Under the pieces are notes generated by a model. That model saw only the letters and a program-made list of their open reading frames with translations, made no database searches and was not told the origin of the DNA. Below are positions 14,750 to 23,080 of a stretch of DNA of 64,000 nt, in pieces. Within the stretch, counting starts at the first letter, position 1. Every line of letters starts with the position of its first letter. This stretch comes from Mangrovibacterium sp041596335 (GTDB lineage Bacteria; Bacteroidota; Bacteroidia; Bacteroidales; Prolixibacteraceae): positions 1 to 64,000 of the forward strand of contig NZ_JBFHIT010000025.1 in assembly GCF_041596335.1 (NCBI RefSeq), given 5' to 3'. The position numbers were made by a program, and so were the translations under genes.

Positions 14750-17665
14750 ATGAAATACGATATGACAATTCGAGTAATTATTTCCGTTTTCCTGTTTTTT
14801 GCCAGCGGAATATCTGTGTTTGCACAACCGGTATCGAATGAAGTGATACAAAAACTCGTGGAGAGCTTTAAAAAAGATCCGAAAGGACCTTACCAACAAA
14901 TTTTGTGGTTTTGTCCCGACGGATCGACCGTATTACCGAAGGAACGATGCCCGCAACCCGGCGGAGTACAACGTGCAAAATACAAGGCGGAAGTTATTAA
15001 TCTGGCGAAAACAAATCATGTTTTTCTAGGCCAGATTCTATCGACAACTCCCTTCGAAGACTTTTGGGATTCGGCAAATAACCATTCCCGGTTGAAACAG
15101 TACCTGCTCGAAAAATACCTTCAAAGTATCGATCAGGGCTGGGTGCTTCGCCGTGCTCAATTTTATCGTGGAGCCATTCAGGCAGAAGATGAAAGCGCCT
15201 GGGGAATCAAGTTTTTCAATTGGCTCCTGGCTGATGACGAGCTACTACGAACCAACTACTTCCTTATTCGCGAAGCCACAAAAACGATTCCTCACGCACA
15301 GGAGACAAAAGGATTGCAAAACATTCGTTCGCTAGCAGTGATGGTTGCTGAAGGCTACCCCGAGTTTATGGACTTGCGGGTTAAAATTCACGGGCAACCC
15401 GATCAAACTGATATTGAACGAGTCAAATCATTCAAAGCGAAAAACAACGGAAAACTTAGTAGTGCCAGTCAGGATCAGATTAACAAATTAATTGCGGAGC
15501 TGGAGAACTATTATCAACCCATCAATCTCAAGGAGTTGGAAAGCTTTGTGGGGAAAGTGCCTCCCGGCTCTCCGCTACGGTCAACTTTGTTTACATTCAC
15601 GAAAGAACATGCTAACAGTCGGGGCGAACAACGCATACGTGCCATTAGCGACATGATGTATGCCATTCGGGAAAACCTGCTCACCGAAAAACCGGCAACC
15701 CGACTGGCTTTTCTCGACGTTTCAACCCGACTGGAGGAGTTTTTGTTCACCGAACTCACTAACTACAAACCCACAAACTTAAAGGGAGTGATTAGCCTGA
15801 ACGCCATACTCGCCAAGGCAGCGGCGGCGTGCGGATATATTGAACAGTGGGAATGGCAGCTTGTACAAAAACAACTTCAACCTGAGGGAACTAACGAACT
15901 ACCAATGGCTACCCTGCAAAAACTGCACGATGCGGCGCGTGGCATTATTGAATGGGGAACAGGAATGAACCGGGCTGTATTTTCTGAAACGCTGGATCAT
16001 TTCGGTGCATTTGAACCACTGGCCTATCATTTCACCGACGACCGTATCCGCTCATCGATCCTGCTGCCACTGGGGGCAACAGTTAGTCGGCTGGGCGATT
16101 TCATCTATACAATTTCCAACCAGTCGAACCAAGTTATGGATATCGACAACCAAAGCCATTTCAGAGGGTTAAACCCGGGCTATGCCAAAGGAGAACTGGT
16201 GGTTATTGATGGAAATGCTGAGCAACTCGACGTATCGCGTGATAAAATATACCTGTTTAGCAAACCACCATCCGACTTAAAACCTGTAGCCGGAATCGCC
16301 ACTGTTTCCGAAGGAAATATGGTTTCGCATGTGCAACTGCTGGCCCGAAATCTTGGAATCCCGAACGCAGTTCTTTCAATGCAAAACCTGGCTGATTTAA
16401 AAAAATACAACGGAACGACTGTTTTTTATGCTGTTTCGCCCAAAGGGAAAGTAATTATAAAGCCGGAATTACAAATGAGTCCTGAAGAGAAGAAATTGTT
16501 TGATGTAAAGAAACGAAGTGACGAAAAAATTGCGATCCCGGTTGAACGAATTGAATTGAAAGAAACCAAATTAGTCAATCTACGGCAAGTGAACGCCACA
16601 AACTCGGGCAAACTATGTGGCCCAAAGGCAGCCAATCTGGGGCAACTTAAACAGCTTTTTCCCGATCATGTTGTCGAAGGGCTGGTGGTTCCCTTTGGAA
16701 TCTTCCGCCAGCATATGGATCTGCCCATGCCCGGAACATCCGGATCGTACTGGAAATTTCTGAACGAGACATTCAAAGTAGCGGCAGAAAAACGAAATTC
16801 CGGCATTGCCCTGAGTGAAATCGACACATTCGTTCTTTCCCAATTAGCGACCTTGCGCGAAGCCATAAAAAAAATGGACCTGCTGCCCGCACTTAAAGAA
16901 GACCTGAAAAAGCAATTTCAATCGGTATTAGGAAAACCACTGGGACAAATTCCGGTATTCCTGCGCAGCGACACCAACATGGAAGACCTGAAAGATTTTA
17001 CAGGAGCAGGCCTAAACCTAACCTTATTTAATGTTCTGGAAAGTGAAAAAATTATTCAGGGAATCAAAGACGTTTGGGCCTCACCCTATTCTGAAAGAAG
17101 CTACAAATGGCGTCAAAGTTACCTCCTGAATCCTGAAAATGTTTTCCCTTCCATTTTGATTATCCCAAGTGTGGATGTCGACTATTCGGGCGTGCTTATC
17201 ACCAAAGGAGTACAATCCGGCAAGACTGACGAACTGACAATTGCCTTCAGTCGGGGTGCCGGAGGAGCTGTTGACGGGCAGTCAGCAGAATCGCACGTGC
17301 TGGAGCCCAACGGAACCAACCAGCTAATTTCACCCGCTCGCGAGCCTCATTATACCAGTCTTCCGGCAAGCGGTGGAACTTTAAAGGTGCATTGCACCTT
17401 CGAAACGCCCATTCTGACAAACGAAAACTTACAGGCGATACGATTTTTTGCCAACAAATTGGATCTGCAACTTAAAGACAGCCAAGGCATATCGGGTAAT
17501 GGCCCCTGGGATGTTGAACTGGGATTTAAAAACGACAAACTTTGGTTATTCCAGGTTCGGCCGTTTGTTGAAAACAAGCAGGCAAAATCGTCGAATTACC
17601 TGCAGTCTATTTCGCAAGACAGCAGTGCTCCCAAAACCGTATCACTTAATAGCATTTTAAAATGA
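14750..17665 (+). CDS. Exported glucan-water-dikinase-like protein (phosphohistidine plus ATP-grasp domains)
   Basis: A 971-residue protein with a signal peptide (about 1-25, ending FAQ). Residues about 30-460 are mostly helical and unassigned. A swivelling phosphohistidine domain follows (about 475-580) with the motif MVSHVQLLARNLGIPN holding the candidate phosphorylated His527. The C-terminal part (about 612-945) is a PPDK_N-type ATP-grasp: GKLCGPKAANLGQL, LRSDTNMEDL (R739), VWASPYSERSYKWR and the ending WDVEL...QVRPF (E923, Q935, R937). The order His domain then ATP-grasp, and the SHVxxxARN motif, match glucan/phosphoglucan water dikinases rather than PEP synthase, PPDK or rifampin phosphotransferase. 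Such enzymes transfer the beta-phosphate of ATP to a glycan and release AMP and Pi. Export is odd because ATP is normally cytoplasmic. Its stop overlaps the next gene's start by 4 bp. Confidence 0.7.
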   Translation: MKYDMTIRVIISVFLFFASGISVFAQPVSNEVIQKLVESFKKDPKGPYQQILWFCPDGSTVLPKERCPQPGGVQRAKYKAEVINLAKTNHVFLGQILSTTPFEDFWDSANNHSRLKQYLLEKYLQSIDQGWVLRRAQFYRGAIQAEDESAWGIKFFNWLLADDELLRTNYFLIREATKTIPHAQETKGLQNIRSLAVMVAEGYPEFMDLRVKIHGQPDQTDIERVKSFKAKNNGKLSSASQDQINKLIAELENYYQPINLKELESFVGKVPPGSPLRSTLFTFTKEHANSRGEQRIRAISDMMYAIRENLLTEKPATRLAFLDVSTRLEEFLFTELTNYKPTNLKGVISLNAILAKAAAACGYIEQWEWQLVQKQLQPEGTNELPMATLQKLHDAARGIIEWGTGMNRAVFSETLDHFGAFEPLAYHFTDDRIRSSILLPLGATVSRLGDFIYTISNQSNQVMDIDNQSHFRGLNPGYAKGELVVIDGNAEQLDVSRDKIYLFSKPPSDLKPVAGIATVSEGNMVSHVQLLARNLGIPNAVLSMQNLADLKKYNGTTVFYAVSPKGKVIIKPELQMSPEEKKLFDVKKRSDEKIAIPVERIELKETKLVNLRQVNATNSGKLCGPKAANLGQLKQLFPDHVVEGLVVPFGIFRQHMDLPMPGTSGSYWKFLNETFKVAAEKRNSGIALSEIDTFVLSQLATLREAIKKMDLLPALKEDLKKQFQSVLGKPLGQIPVFLRSDTNMEDLKDFTGAGLNLTLFNVLESEKIIQGIKDVWASPYSERSYKWRQSYLLNPENVFPSILIIPSVDVDYSGVLITKGVQSGKTDELTIAFSRGAGGAVDGQSAESHVLEPNGTNQLISPAREPHYTSLPASGGTLKVHCTFETPILTNENLQAIRFFANKLDLQLKDSQGISGNGPWDVELGFKNDKLWLFQVRPFVENKQAKSSNYLQSISQDSSAPKTVSLNSILK

Positions 17666-18936
17666 TCAAAATTAAATATACCGCAATACTTCTGCTTCTG
17701 ATTTTTGCTTTCGCTGGTATTGCTGAAGGAAAACAGAACCAATATCCAATTGATGGCTATAAATCGACCAACATCAGACGACTGGCCCGTTTGCAAAAAA
17801 TAATTGACGGTGAGATCAAAGATACCAAGCCCATTCCGGGTGCCTTAAAATCGATCAAAGACATCAAACTAAATCTGGTAGGCGAACGAGGCGATAGCTT
17901 AGAAACACTTCCCGTTCCGGACAAAAAACTACAGCAACAGTTGAATAGCCTTTTCCCAAATTTAGACGAAAGCTATTCGATCTCGCTGCTCGACATTACT
18001 CCCGGGCGCAAAATGAGGTATGCGTCCCGCCAGGAGACAAAGGGTTTTCAACCCGGCAGTGTGGGCAAACTGGCTGTTATGGCCGGACTCTTCACCGAGT
18101 TGGCTAATATCTATCCAAACTCGTTCGAAAAGCGAATAGAATTGTTGAAAACCCGTTTTGTACGTGCCGGCAAATGGGGCAACGTCGACTCGCACACCGT
18201 TCCATTTTTCAATCCGGAAACTGGCGATTTTTTCAAACGAACCGTTCGTGAAGACGATGTTTTTTCCTTGTATGAATGGGCTGATCACATGGTTTCAGTG
18301 AGTAACAACGGAGCTGCCAGCATATTGTGGCGCGAAGTAATACTCATGCGCGCTTTTGGAAAAGCATATCCAACACTGAGCGAGGAACAGGCAAATGACT
18401 ATTTTTCAAAAACACCCAAAACAAGCCTAAAAACCTTGGCGGTAGAGCTTGTAAACGAGCCGTTGCAACAAATCGGTATTACGAAAGAAGAATGGCGTTT
18501 GGGCAGTATGTTTACTCAGGGAGCAAAACAAATTGTCCCCGGCGAAGGAGGGAGCATTGGCACGCCTCGCGGAATGATGAAATTTTTGGTTGCTATGGAG
18601 CGTGGCAAGCTGGTCGACCGGCAATCGAGTCTGGAAATCAAACGTCTGCTGTACATGACCGACCGGCGTATTCGTTATGGCTCGTCGCCTCGCCTAACCA
18701 ATGCAGCCATCTATTTTAAATCGGGGAGCCTTTACAAGTGCAAACCAGAGGAAGGTTTTGAATGCAAAAAGTACATGGGAAACGTCGAGAACTTTATGAA
18801 CTCGGTGGTGATTGTTGAACAACCTGATGGAACGACCTACATGATCGCCTTGATGTCGAATGTACTTCGAAAAAACTCCAACCTCGATCACCTTGGCTTG
18901 GGCAGCAGTATTGACGACCTGATTCGGAAGAAATAG
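17662..18936 (+). CDS. Exported class A beta-lactamase-fold serine hydrolase
   Basis: 424 residues with a signal peptide (about 1-23). It carries the penicillin-recognising triad: S133-V-G-K136 (SxxK), S214-N-N216 (SxN) and K353-S-G355 (KTG-like). These point to an acyl-serine mechanism as in D-alanyl-D-alanine peptidases and class A beta-lactamases. It is longer than a beta-lactamase (about 290), with an extra N-terminal stretch of about 100 residues, so a wall- or peptide-directed hydrolase is as plausible as drug resistance. The ATG at 17662 overlaps the dikinase stop codon, so the two are translationally coupled. Its stop is 2 bp from the stop of the convergent transporter gene. Confidence 0.75.
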   Translation: MIKIKYTAILLLLIFAFAGIAEGKQNQYPIDGYKSTNIRRLARLQKIIDGEIKDTKPIPGALKSIKDIKLNLVGERGDSLETLPVPDKKLQQQLNSLFPNLDESYSISLLDITPGRKMRYASRQETKGFQPGSVGKLAVMAGLFTELANIYPNSFEKRIELLKTRFVRAGKWGNVDSHTVPFFNPETGDFFKRTVREDDVFSLYEWADHMVSVSNNGAASILWREVILMRAFGKAYPTLSEEQANDYFSKTPKTSLKTLAVELVNEPLQQIGITKEEWRLGSMFTQGAKQIVPGEGGSIGTPRGMMKFLVAMERGKLVDRQSSLEIKRLLYMTDRRIRYGSSPRLTNAAIYFKSGSLYKCKPEEGFECKKYMGNVENFMNSVVIVEQPDGTTYMIALMSNVLRKNSNLDHLGLGSSIDDLIRKK

Positions 18937-18938
18937 CG

Positions 18939-21794
18939 TTAAGCACCTTTGGTCATCGAACGGAAAGCCCGGTCTGCAAAATCTCTCACTTTGGGATTTT
19001 GAGCGCCTAAATAGGGCTTAACCAACAGCATATGCTTGGGGTCGGCCAACCGTTCCAGCAAATGAAATACAGCAAGCTTTAATTTTACGTCAATGCCTTC
19101 AAGCAACATTTGGTAGCAAGCTGTTTCATCCGGACGTTTATCAGCAAATAAGCCCAAAGCGGGCTCTGTCATGGGGTTCATGATTGCAGTCTCCAAAATA
19201 GGGATCAACACCTTTTTCAAACGGGTCTCCAGTAGGTTATCGAGAAACTCAACGGCGTTCATCCTAAGATCAGCCTTGTCGCTTTGAATGCCTTTGTAAA
19301 CGGTCAGGATATCTTCGGGCGGATACCGAAGTTCCAGCAATCTGAAAATCCGCTCCAAACTTCCGTCCAGCCGACGCTCCAGCAAATCAATCAGACTTTT
19401 TCGCGCATCGGTAATTGCCGGTGATTCCGGACTATTTTCAACCGGATTGACCAATCTCATCTTCAAAACTACCAAACTGTTCTGATACAGATTTGCTTCC
19501 TCCACAATTCGACTCATGACCAAACGCTTATCGAAATACAGATGAGGAAAACGCTGCTTAATATTGTTCAGTGCTTTCAAACTTTCAAGATGCACCAGAT
19601 AGTCTTCATAATCCAACAGATCGAATAGAAACTCGATCGCTCGCTGACTGTCGATTGTTTCGGCCACTGCCGGTAACTTGCGGACCAAATCGAACGACAC
19701 ACCGGATGAATGGATTAGTTTAAAGAAGAATGGAAACACTTGAATCCCGTAGCCGGAAAGAGCTCGCTGTGCGGCATGCCTGTACTGACTGACATTCAGG
19801 AACTCAACCAGTTGACTAATAAACTGGGGATGAACCGAGTTGCCTGCTGCATCAATCGACTTCAGTACAATATCCGAATCTTCCGAATGAAATCCATCTT
19901 CAATATAACGGAAATAACCAGTAGCCTCGGAAATTCCAACGACTTCGATTAGAAGCATCTGAAGCTCTTTGGTCGCTTCCGGATCTGTACTTTCATTCAT
20001 TTGGCGAATCCGATCCTGAATTCGATTCCCGAATGAAAACCAATTCTGGAGTTCGTGATTGCCCCTTGTTTCCCATGCCAAAGCAATGAGAGCTGCCTCA
20101 CTTATTTTCGCATCGGGATGCACTAAATACGACTCAATAAATTCAACCCGATTGCCAGGAGCCAGCGCCAGCAAATATTCAAAAGCACTCACACGCACCT
20201 GCTGATCCGGATCGGTAATCAAACTCAGCATGTCGCCCGAGAGATTATGATTCAAATAGGTTCGAAGGTTGCTTATTACCTCCGCTCTGACTTTGGCCGA
20301 CTTATGATTCAGCAATTTCTTCAAGCCCAGGTAGAAACGTTCATTGGGAACTTCCCTAATCTTCTGAAGTACATAGAGCAGCTGCCGTTCATTCCCTGTT
20401 TCCAGTTGCTTCAATAACCCTCCGATAACCGATTCCTCTGAAGCCTTTTTATTGTCGGGTTTCTTCCTGTTCGTTTTCATACTGATCTTCATCTTAAACG
20501 ACTTCAGGTACTCCTTGCGAACCTGTTGCGCGAAATAAGCCCAGATTAGCAACAACCCAATAATCATCAAACTAATCCAATTCGTTGACAGGTTCAACCC
20601 GTTGACCAAAAATATCAGAATCAGGCCACCAACACCAGTTGCGGCACTATCGACAAAAACGTCGATAAACGACTTGGTTTTGTTCTTTATTTCGAAAGGA
20701 ATTGGCAATGCCAGCAACTCGGTAGCCGATTTATTGATTGACTGCTTCAAACTGCCATCGCTCAGTTTTATAAATACTGCTGCCCCCAACACCGGAAAAA
20801 AAAGCATGGCAACAGCTCCAAAGAAAATGGCGCCAGGCAAAAACAGCAACGATGTACCAACGCCAAACACACCTACCACACGTCGGGTAATAAACAATTG
20901 AATGACCAGCGAAAGTAAGTTGAAGTTGGAAAACCAAAAGCCAAAAAAGGCGGTCAGCCGGTCCGGATCCGGGATCGCCAGCGACGCGATAGCACTAAAT
21001 TGGTAATCAACCAATTTAGCCACAATAACGCTCACACCTATAATCCCAGCCATAAATGTCAGATGCCGTGATTTTCGGATTAACTGGTAGGGGTTCTCAG
21101 ACAAACTGTTCTCCGGCTTCAGCTGCTGCGGTCCTAATTGAATACTGCCTTCTTTCTCATTCCAAACCAGCTTAGTAATCCAAATCGTTGGCAGCAAAAC
21201 CAACATACTGAAAAAGATAAGATTCTCACTCCCAATAATTGGCGCCATAATCGAGGTCAGATAGCCACCGAAAATGCCACCTGCAATTGCACCTGCTCCA
21301 ATAAACCCGAACACACGTTTTGCTTCGCGCGGATTAAAAACCATATTAGCTAATACCCAAAATTGCGATGACGAAACCACTGCAAATAAAGCCACCCAGA
21401 TGTAAAACAGCAAAAGGACTATTTGAACCAGCACATTTAACCGCAACAGAACACCGAATAAAAATAACGCGATCACTGACGCGATCAGGCTGCGGGTCAT
21501 GATTTTTTGAAAGGAATACTTTGATAACAAACGGGAATAAGCCCAGGAAACGCCAATAGCCGTAACAGCCACCAACATAAAGGCGGTTGGCAAATAGGAG
21601 TAGCCAAACGAGGAAAGAAAGAGTGAGTTTACGATCGGTTTGACAATAAGCAAGGTTGAAATGATCAGGAAAATATTGAGCTGCATATACAATACTCTCC
21701 GGTATTCGCCCACACGAATATCAAATGACTTGTTCAAAAAATACTGGAAAGCTTCCCGGAACACATTCCTGACCGAACTTTCAAAATTTCTCAT
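18939..21794 (-). CDS. ATP/ADP-translocase-like membrane transporter fused to HEAT repeats
   Basis: 951 residues. The first about 430 form some 11-12 hydrophobic segments in a major-facilitator-like arrangement; the segment QFWVLANMVFNPREAKRVFG and the following Gly-rich helix match the pattern FWxxAN...EAKR...G of Npt/TLC nucleotide transporters. After a Lys-rich cytoplasmic linker (about 435-460) the rest is an alpha-helical solenoid of HEAT-like repeats (for example KSAKVRAEVISNLRTYL and PDQQVRVSAFEYLLAL). NTT proteins exchange ATP, ADP or other nucleotides across membranes; direction and substrate here are unknown. It starts 12 bp after a serine hydrolase on the same strand and faces the dikinase operon tail to tail. 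A plain MFS carrier cannot be excluded. Confidence 0.65.
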   Translation of the reverse strand: MRNFESSVRNVFREAFQYFLNKSFDIRVGEYRRVLYMQLNIFLIISTLLIVKPIVNSLFLSSFGYSYLPTAFMLVAVTAIGVSWAYSRLLSKYSFQKIMTRSLIASVIALFLFGVLLRLNVLVQIVLLLFYIWVALFAVVSSSQFWVLANMVFNPREAKRVFGFIGAGAIAGGIFGGYLTSIMAPIIGSENLIFFSMLVLLPTIWITKLVWNEKEGSIQLGPQQLKPENSLSENPYQLIRKSRHLTFMAGIIGVSVIVAKLVDYQFSAIASLAIPDPDRLTAFFGFWFSNFNLLSLVIQLFITRRVVGVFGVGTSLLFLPGAIFFGAVAMLFFPVLGAAVFIKLSDGSLKQSINKSATELLALPIPFEIKNKTKSFIDVFVDSAATGVGGLILIFLVNGLNLSTNWISLMIIGLLLIWAYFAQQVRKEYLKSFKMKISMKTNRKKPDNKKASEESVIGGLLKQLETGNERQLLYVLQKIREVPNERFYLGLKKLLNHKSAKVRAEVISNLRTYLNHNLSGDMLSLITDPDQQVRVSAFEYLLALAPGNRVEFIESYLVHPDAKISEAALIALAWETRGNHELQNWFSFGNRIQDRIRQMNESTDPEATKELQMLLIEVVGISEATGYFRYIEDGFHSEDSDIVLKSIDAAGNSVHPQFISQLVEFLNVSQYRHAAQRALSGYGIQVFPFFFKLIHSSGVSFDLVRKLPAVAETIDSQRAIEFLFDLLDYEDYLVHLESLKALNNIKQRFPHLYFDKRLVMSRIVEEANLYQNSLVVLKMRLVNPVENSPESPAITDARKSLIDLLERRLDGSLERIFRLLELRYPPEDILTVYKGIQSDKADLRMNAVEFLDNLLETRLKKVLIPILETAIMNPMTEPALGLFADKRPDETACYQMLLEGIDVKLKLAVFHLLERLADPKHMLLVKPYLGAQNPKVRDFADRAFRSMTKGA

Positions 21795-21806
21795 TGTTAA
21801 TGGATG

Positions 21807-22757
21807 CTATTTTGATAAAGTTAAATCTTTATCAGTCTCATCCAAAACATCTTCAACGGTAAAAATAAGTTGTCGTAAAATACGTTCGCCATCGTCATCC
21901 TGCAGCAGGCCAACCAAAATAAACTTCTCTTCTTTCCCCCAAACCAAAATGGAATCGGCATGATAATTTTGCCATGTCCCCGATTTACGGAATAACTTGG
22001 CATTGGGTCTTAATTTTTCAATTGAGTTTACAAACTTATGATGAATCTCCGGATCAATCAGCATATCCAACATTTGCTGAGATCGCTCCGGACTTACCAA
22101 TTTTCCGTGAATCAGCAAATAGTAGAACCGACACACCTGATCGGCTGTTGCAGCGTGACTAAGCCCTTTGATTGGTTCCGGATAACGAGCTCCGGTTTTT
22201 GCATATCTTTTTCCAACCCATAAACCACCGCCCTGATCTTCATCGTATAGCTTGTAAGCCGCATCGGTCACCACGCTTTTTATTTTCTCATAGCCCAATA
22301 AATCGATTAAACGGGTGGTTGCTTCATTATTCGATCGACTAATCATCAGCCGCATATCTTTTAAATTATCAGCCGTTTCTTCGACTTCTCCTTTTTCCAA
22401 CGCGTCGGTCATCGCCAGCAAAACAGCAATTTTCGGCAAACTGGCCGCATACATAATATTGTCGCCATTGACGCTGGCAAAACGAATGTTGTTCATATCG
22501 CTCAGATCAACCAGCCCCACAGCCATTTTTTTAGTCTCTAATAGCCGGCTCCATTTAGCGTTCTTTTTCAGCTTATTTTCAAGGCTGCGTTGTAAAGTCG
22601 TATTCTTCAGCTCGTGTAGAGGCTTAAACTCCTTGTCTCTAGTGTATATGGGGAGTCCCAACGCATTATGAATTGCTCGTTCTTCAACCGTTTTACTGGC
22701 ACAACCAATAATAATGATTAACACTAGAAACAAAACAACAAAAAACTTCGATCTCAT
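21807..22757 (-). CDS. Lipoprotein class A beta-lactamase-fold serine hydrolase
   Basis: 316 residues from the ATG at 22757, which has AAAGGAG just upstream; an in-frame ATG at 22775 would add six residues (MKGDRE) and is less likely. The N-terminus is a lipoprotein signal (FLVLIIIIGCAS), so the enzyme is membrane-anchored in the envelope. The triad is complete: SLPK in YAASLPKIAVLL, SNN in SRSNNEAT, and KSG in FRKSGTW. It resembles beta-lactamase class A-type enzymes in size and motif order more closely than the other hydrolase of this cluster. It is first in a two-gene unit with the transporter, so both are likely expressed together. Confidence 0.75.
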   Translation of the reverse strand: MRSKFFVVLFLVLIIIIGCASKTVEERAIHNALGLPIYTRDKEFKPLHELKNTTLQRSLENKLKKNAKWSRLLETKKMAVGLVDLSDMNNIRFASVNGDNIMYAASLPKIAVLLAMTDALEKGEVEETADNLKDMRLMISRSNNEATTRLIDLLGYEKIKSVVTDAAYKLYDEDQGGGLWVGKRYAKTGARYPEPIKGLSHAATADQVCRFYYLLIHGKLVSPERSQQMLDMLIDPEIHHKFVNSIEKLRPNAKLFRKSGTWQNYHADSILVWGKEEKFILVGLLQDDDGERILRQLIFTVEDVLDETDKDLTLSK

Positions 22758-22824
22758 TTCCCGATCTCCTTTCATGTAAACAATACTACTTCCGGAAAAA
22801 ACAAAAACACATATCTATCTGTAC

Positions 22825-22971
22825 TACTGACACTTGACCAAACATCCAGAACGAAAAAAGATAGACATGAATGGGGGCAAATGTACAAACATTTTTGAGC
22901 TGACAATCAAATTGTAAAAAATATGAGCACAAGAATACCGACCCCCAAAACCCTATTATACTGACACTTAA
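22825..22971. repeat. Two copies of a 13-bp repeat in the divergent promoter region
   Basis: TACTGACACTTGA (22825-22837) and TACTGACACTTAA (22959-22971) lie 121 bp apart between the serine hydrolase/transporter operon and the esterase gene. The second copy also forms a loose inverted repeat with AAGTCAG just downstream. They could be operator sites; no regulator gene is adjacent. Confidence 0.3.
22878..22885 (-). promoter_or_regulatory. -7 box of the serine hydrolase/transporter operon
   Basis: Read on the minus strand, TACATTTG matches TAnnTTTG exactly, with TTTG 22 bp further upstream. Transcription toward 22757 would give a 5' untranslated region of roughly 110 bases. Confidence 0.45.
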
Positions 22972-23080
22972 CACAAGTCAGCAGGAAATTTAAAAGGTAT
23001 TTTTAGCTAATGATTGTTAATGTCGATTTGCCAATTGATTCGTTTACTATTTTCGTCTCCAGATAAAACAGATCATTTAT

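Noticed and set aside
14750..17665. Annotating the large protein as pyruvate phosphate dikinase or PEP synthase
   Set aside because: The domain order is reversed relative to those enzymes, the C-terminal PEP-binding TIM barrel is missing, and there is a signal peptide.
21807..22757. Calling the serine hydrolase a beta-lactamase resistance gene
   Set aside because: The triad alone does not separate beta-lactamases from D-Ala peptidases or esterases, and the operon context points to a joint role with a transporter.
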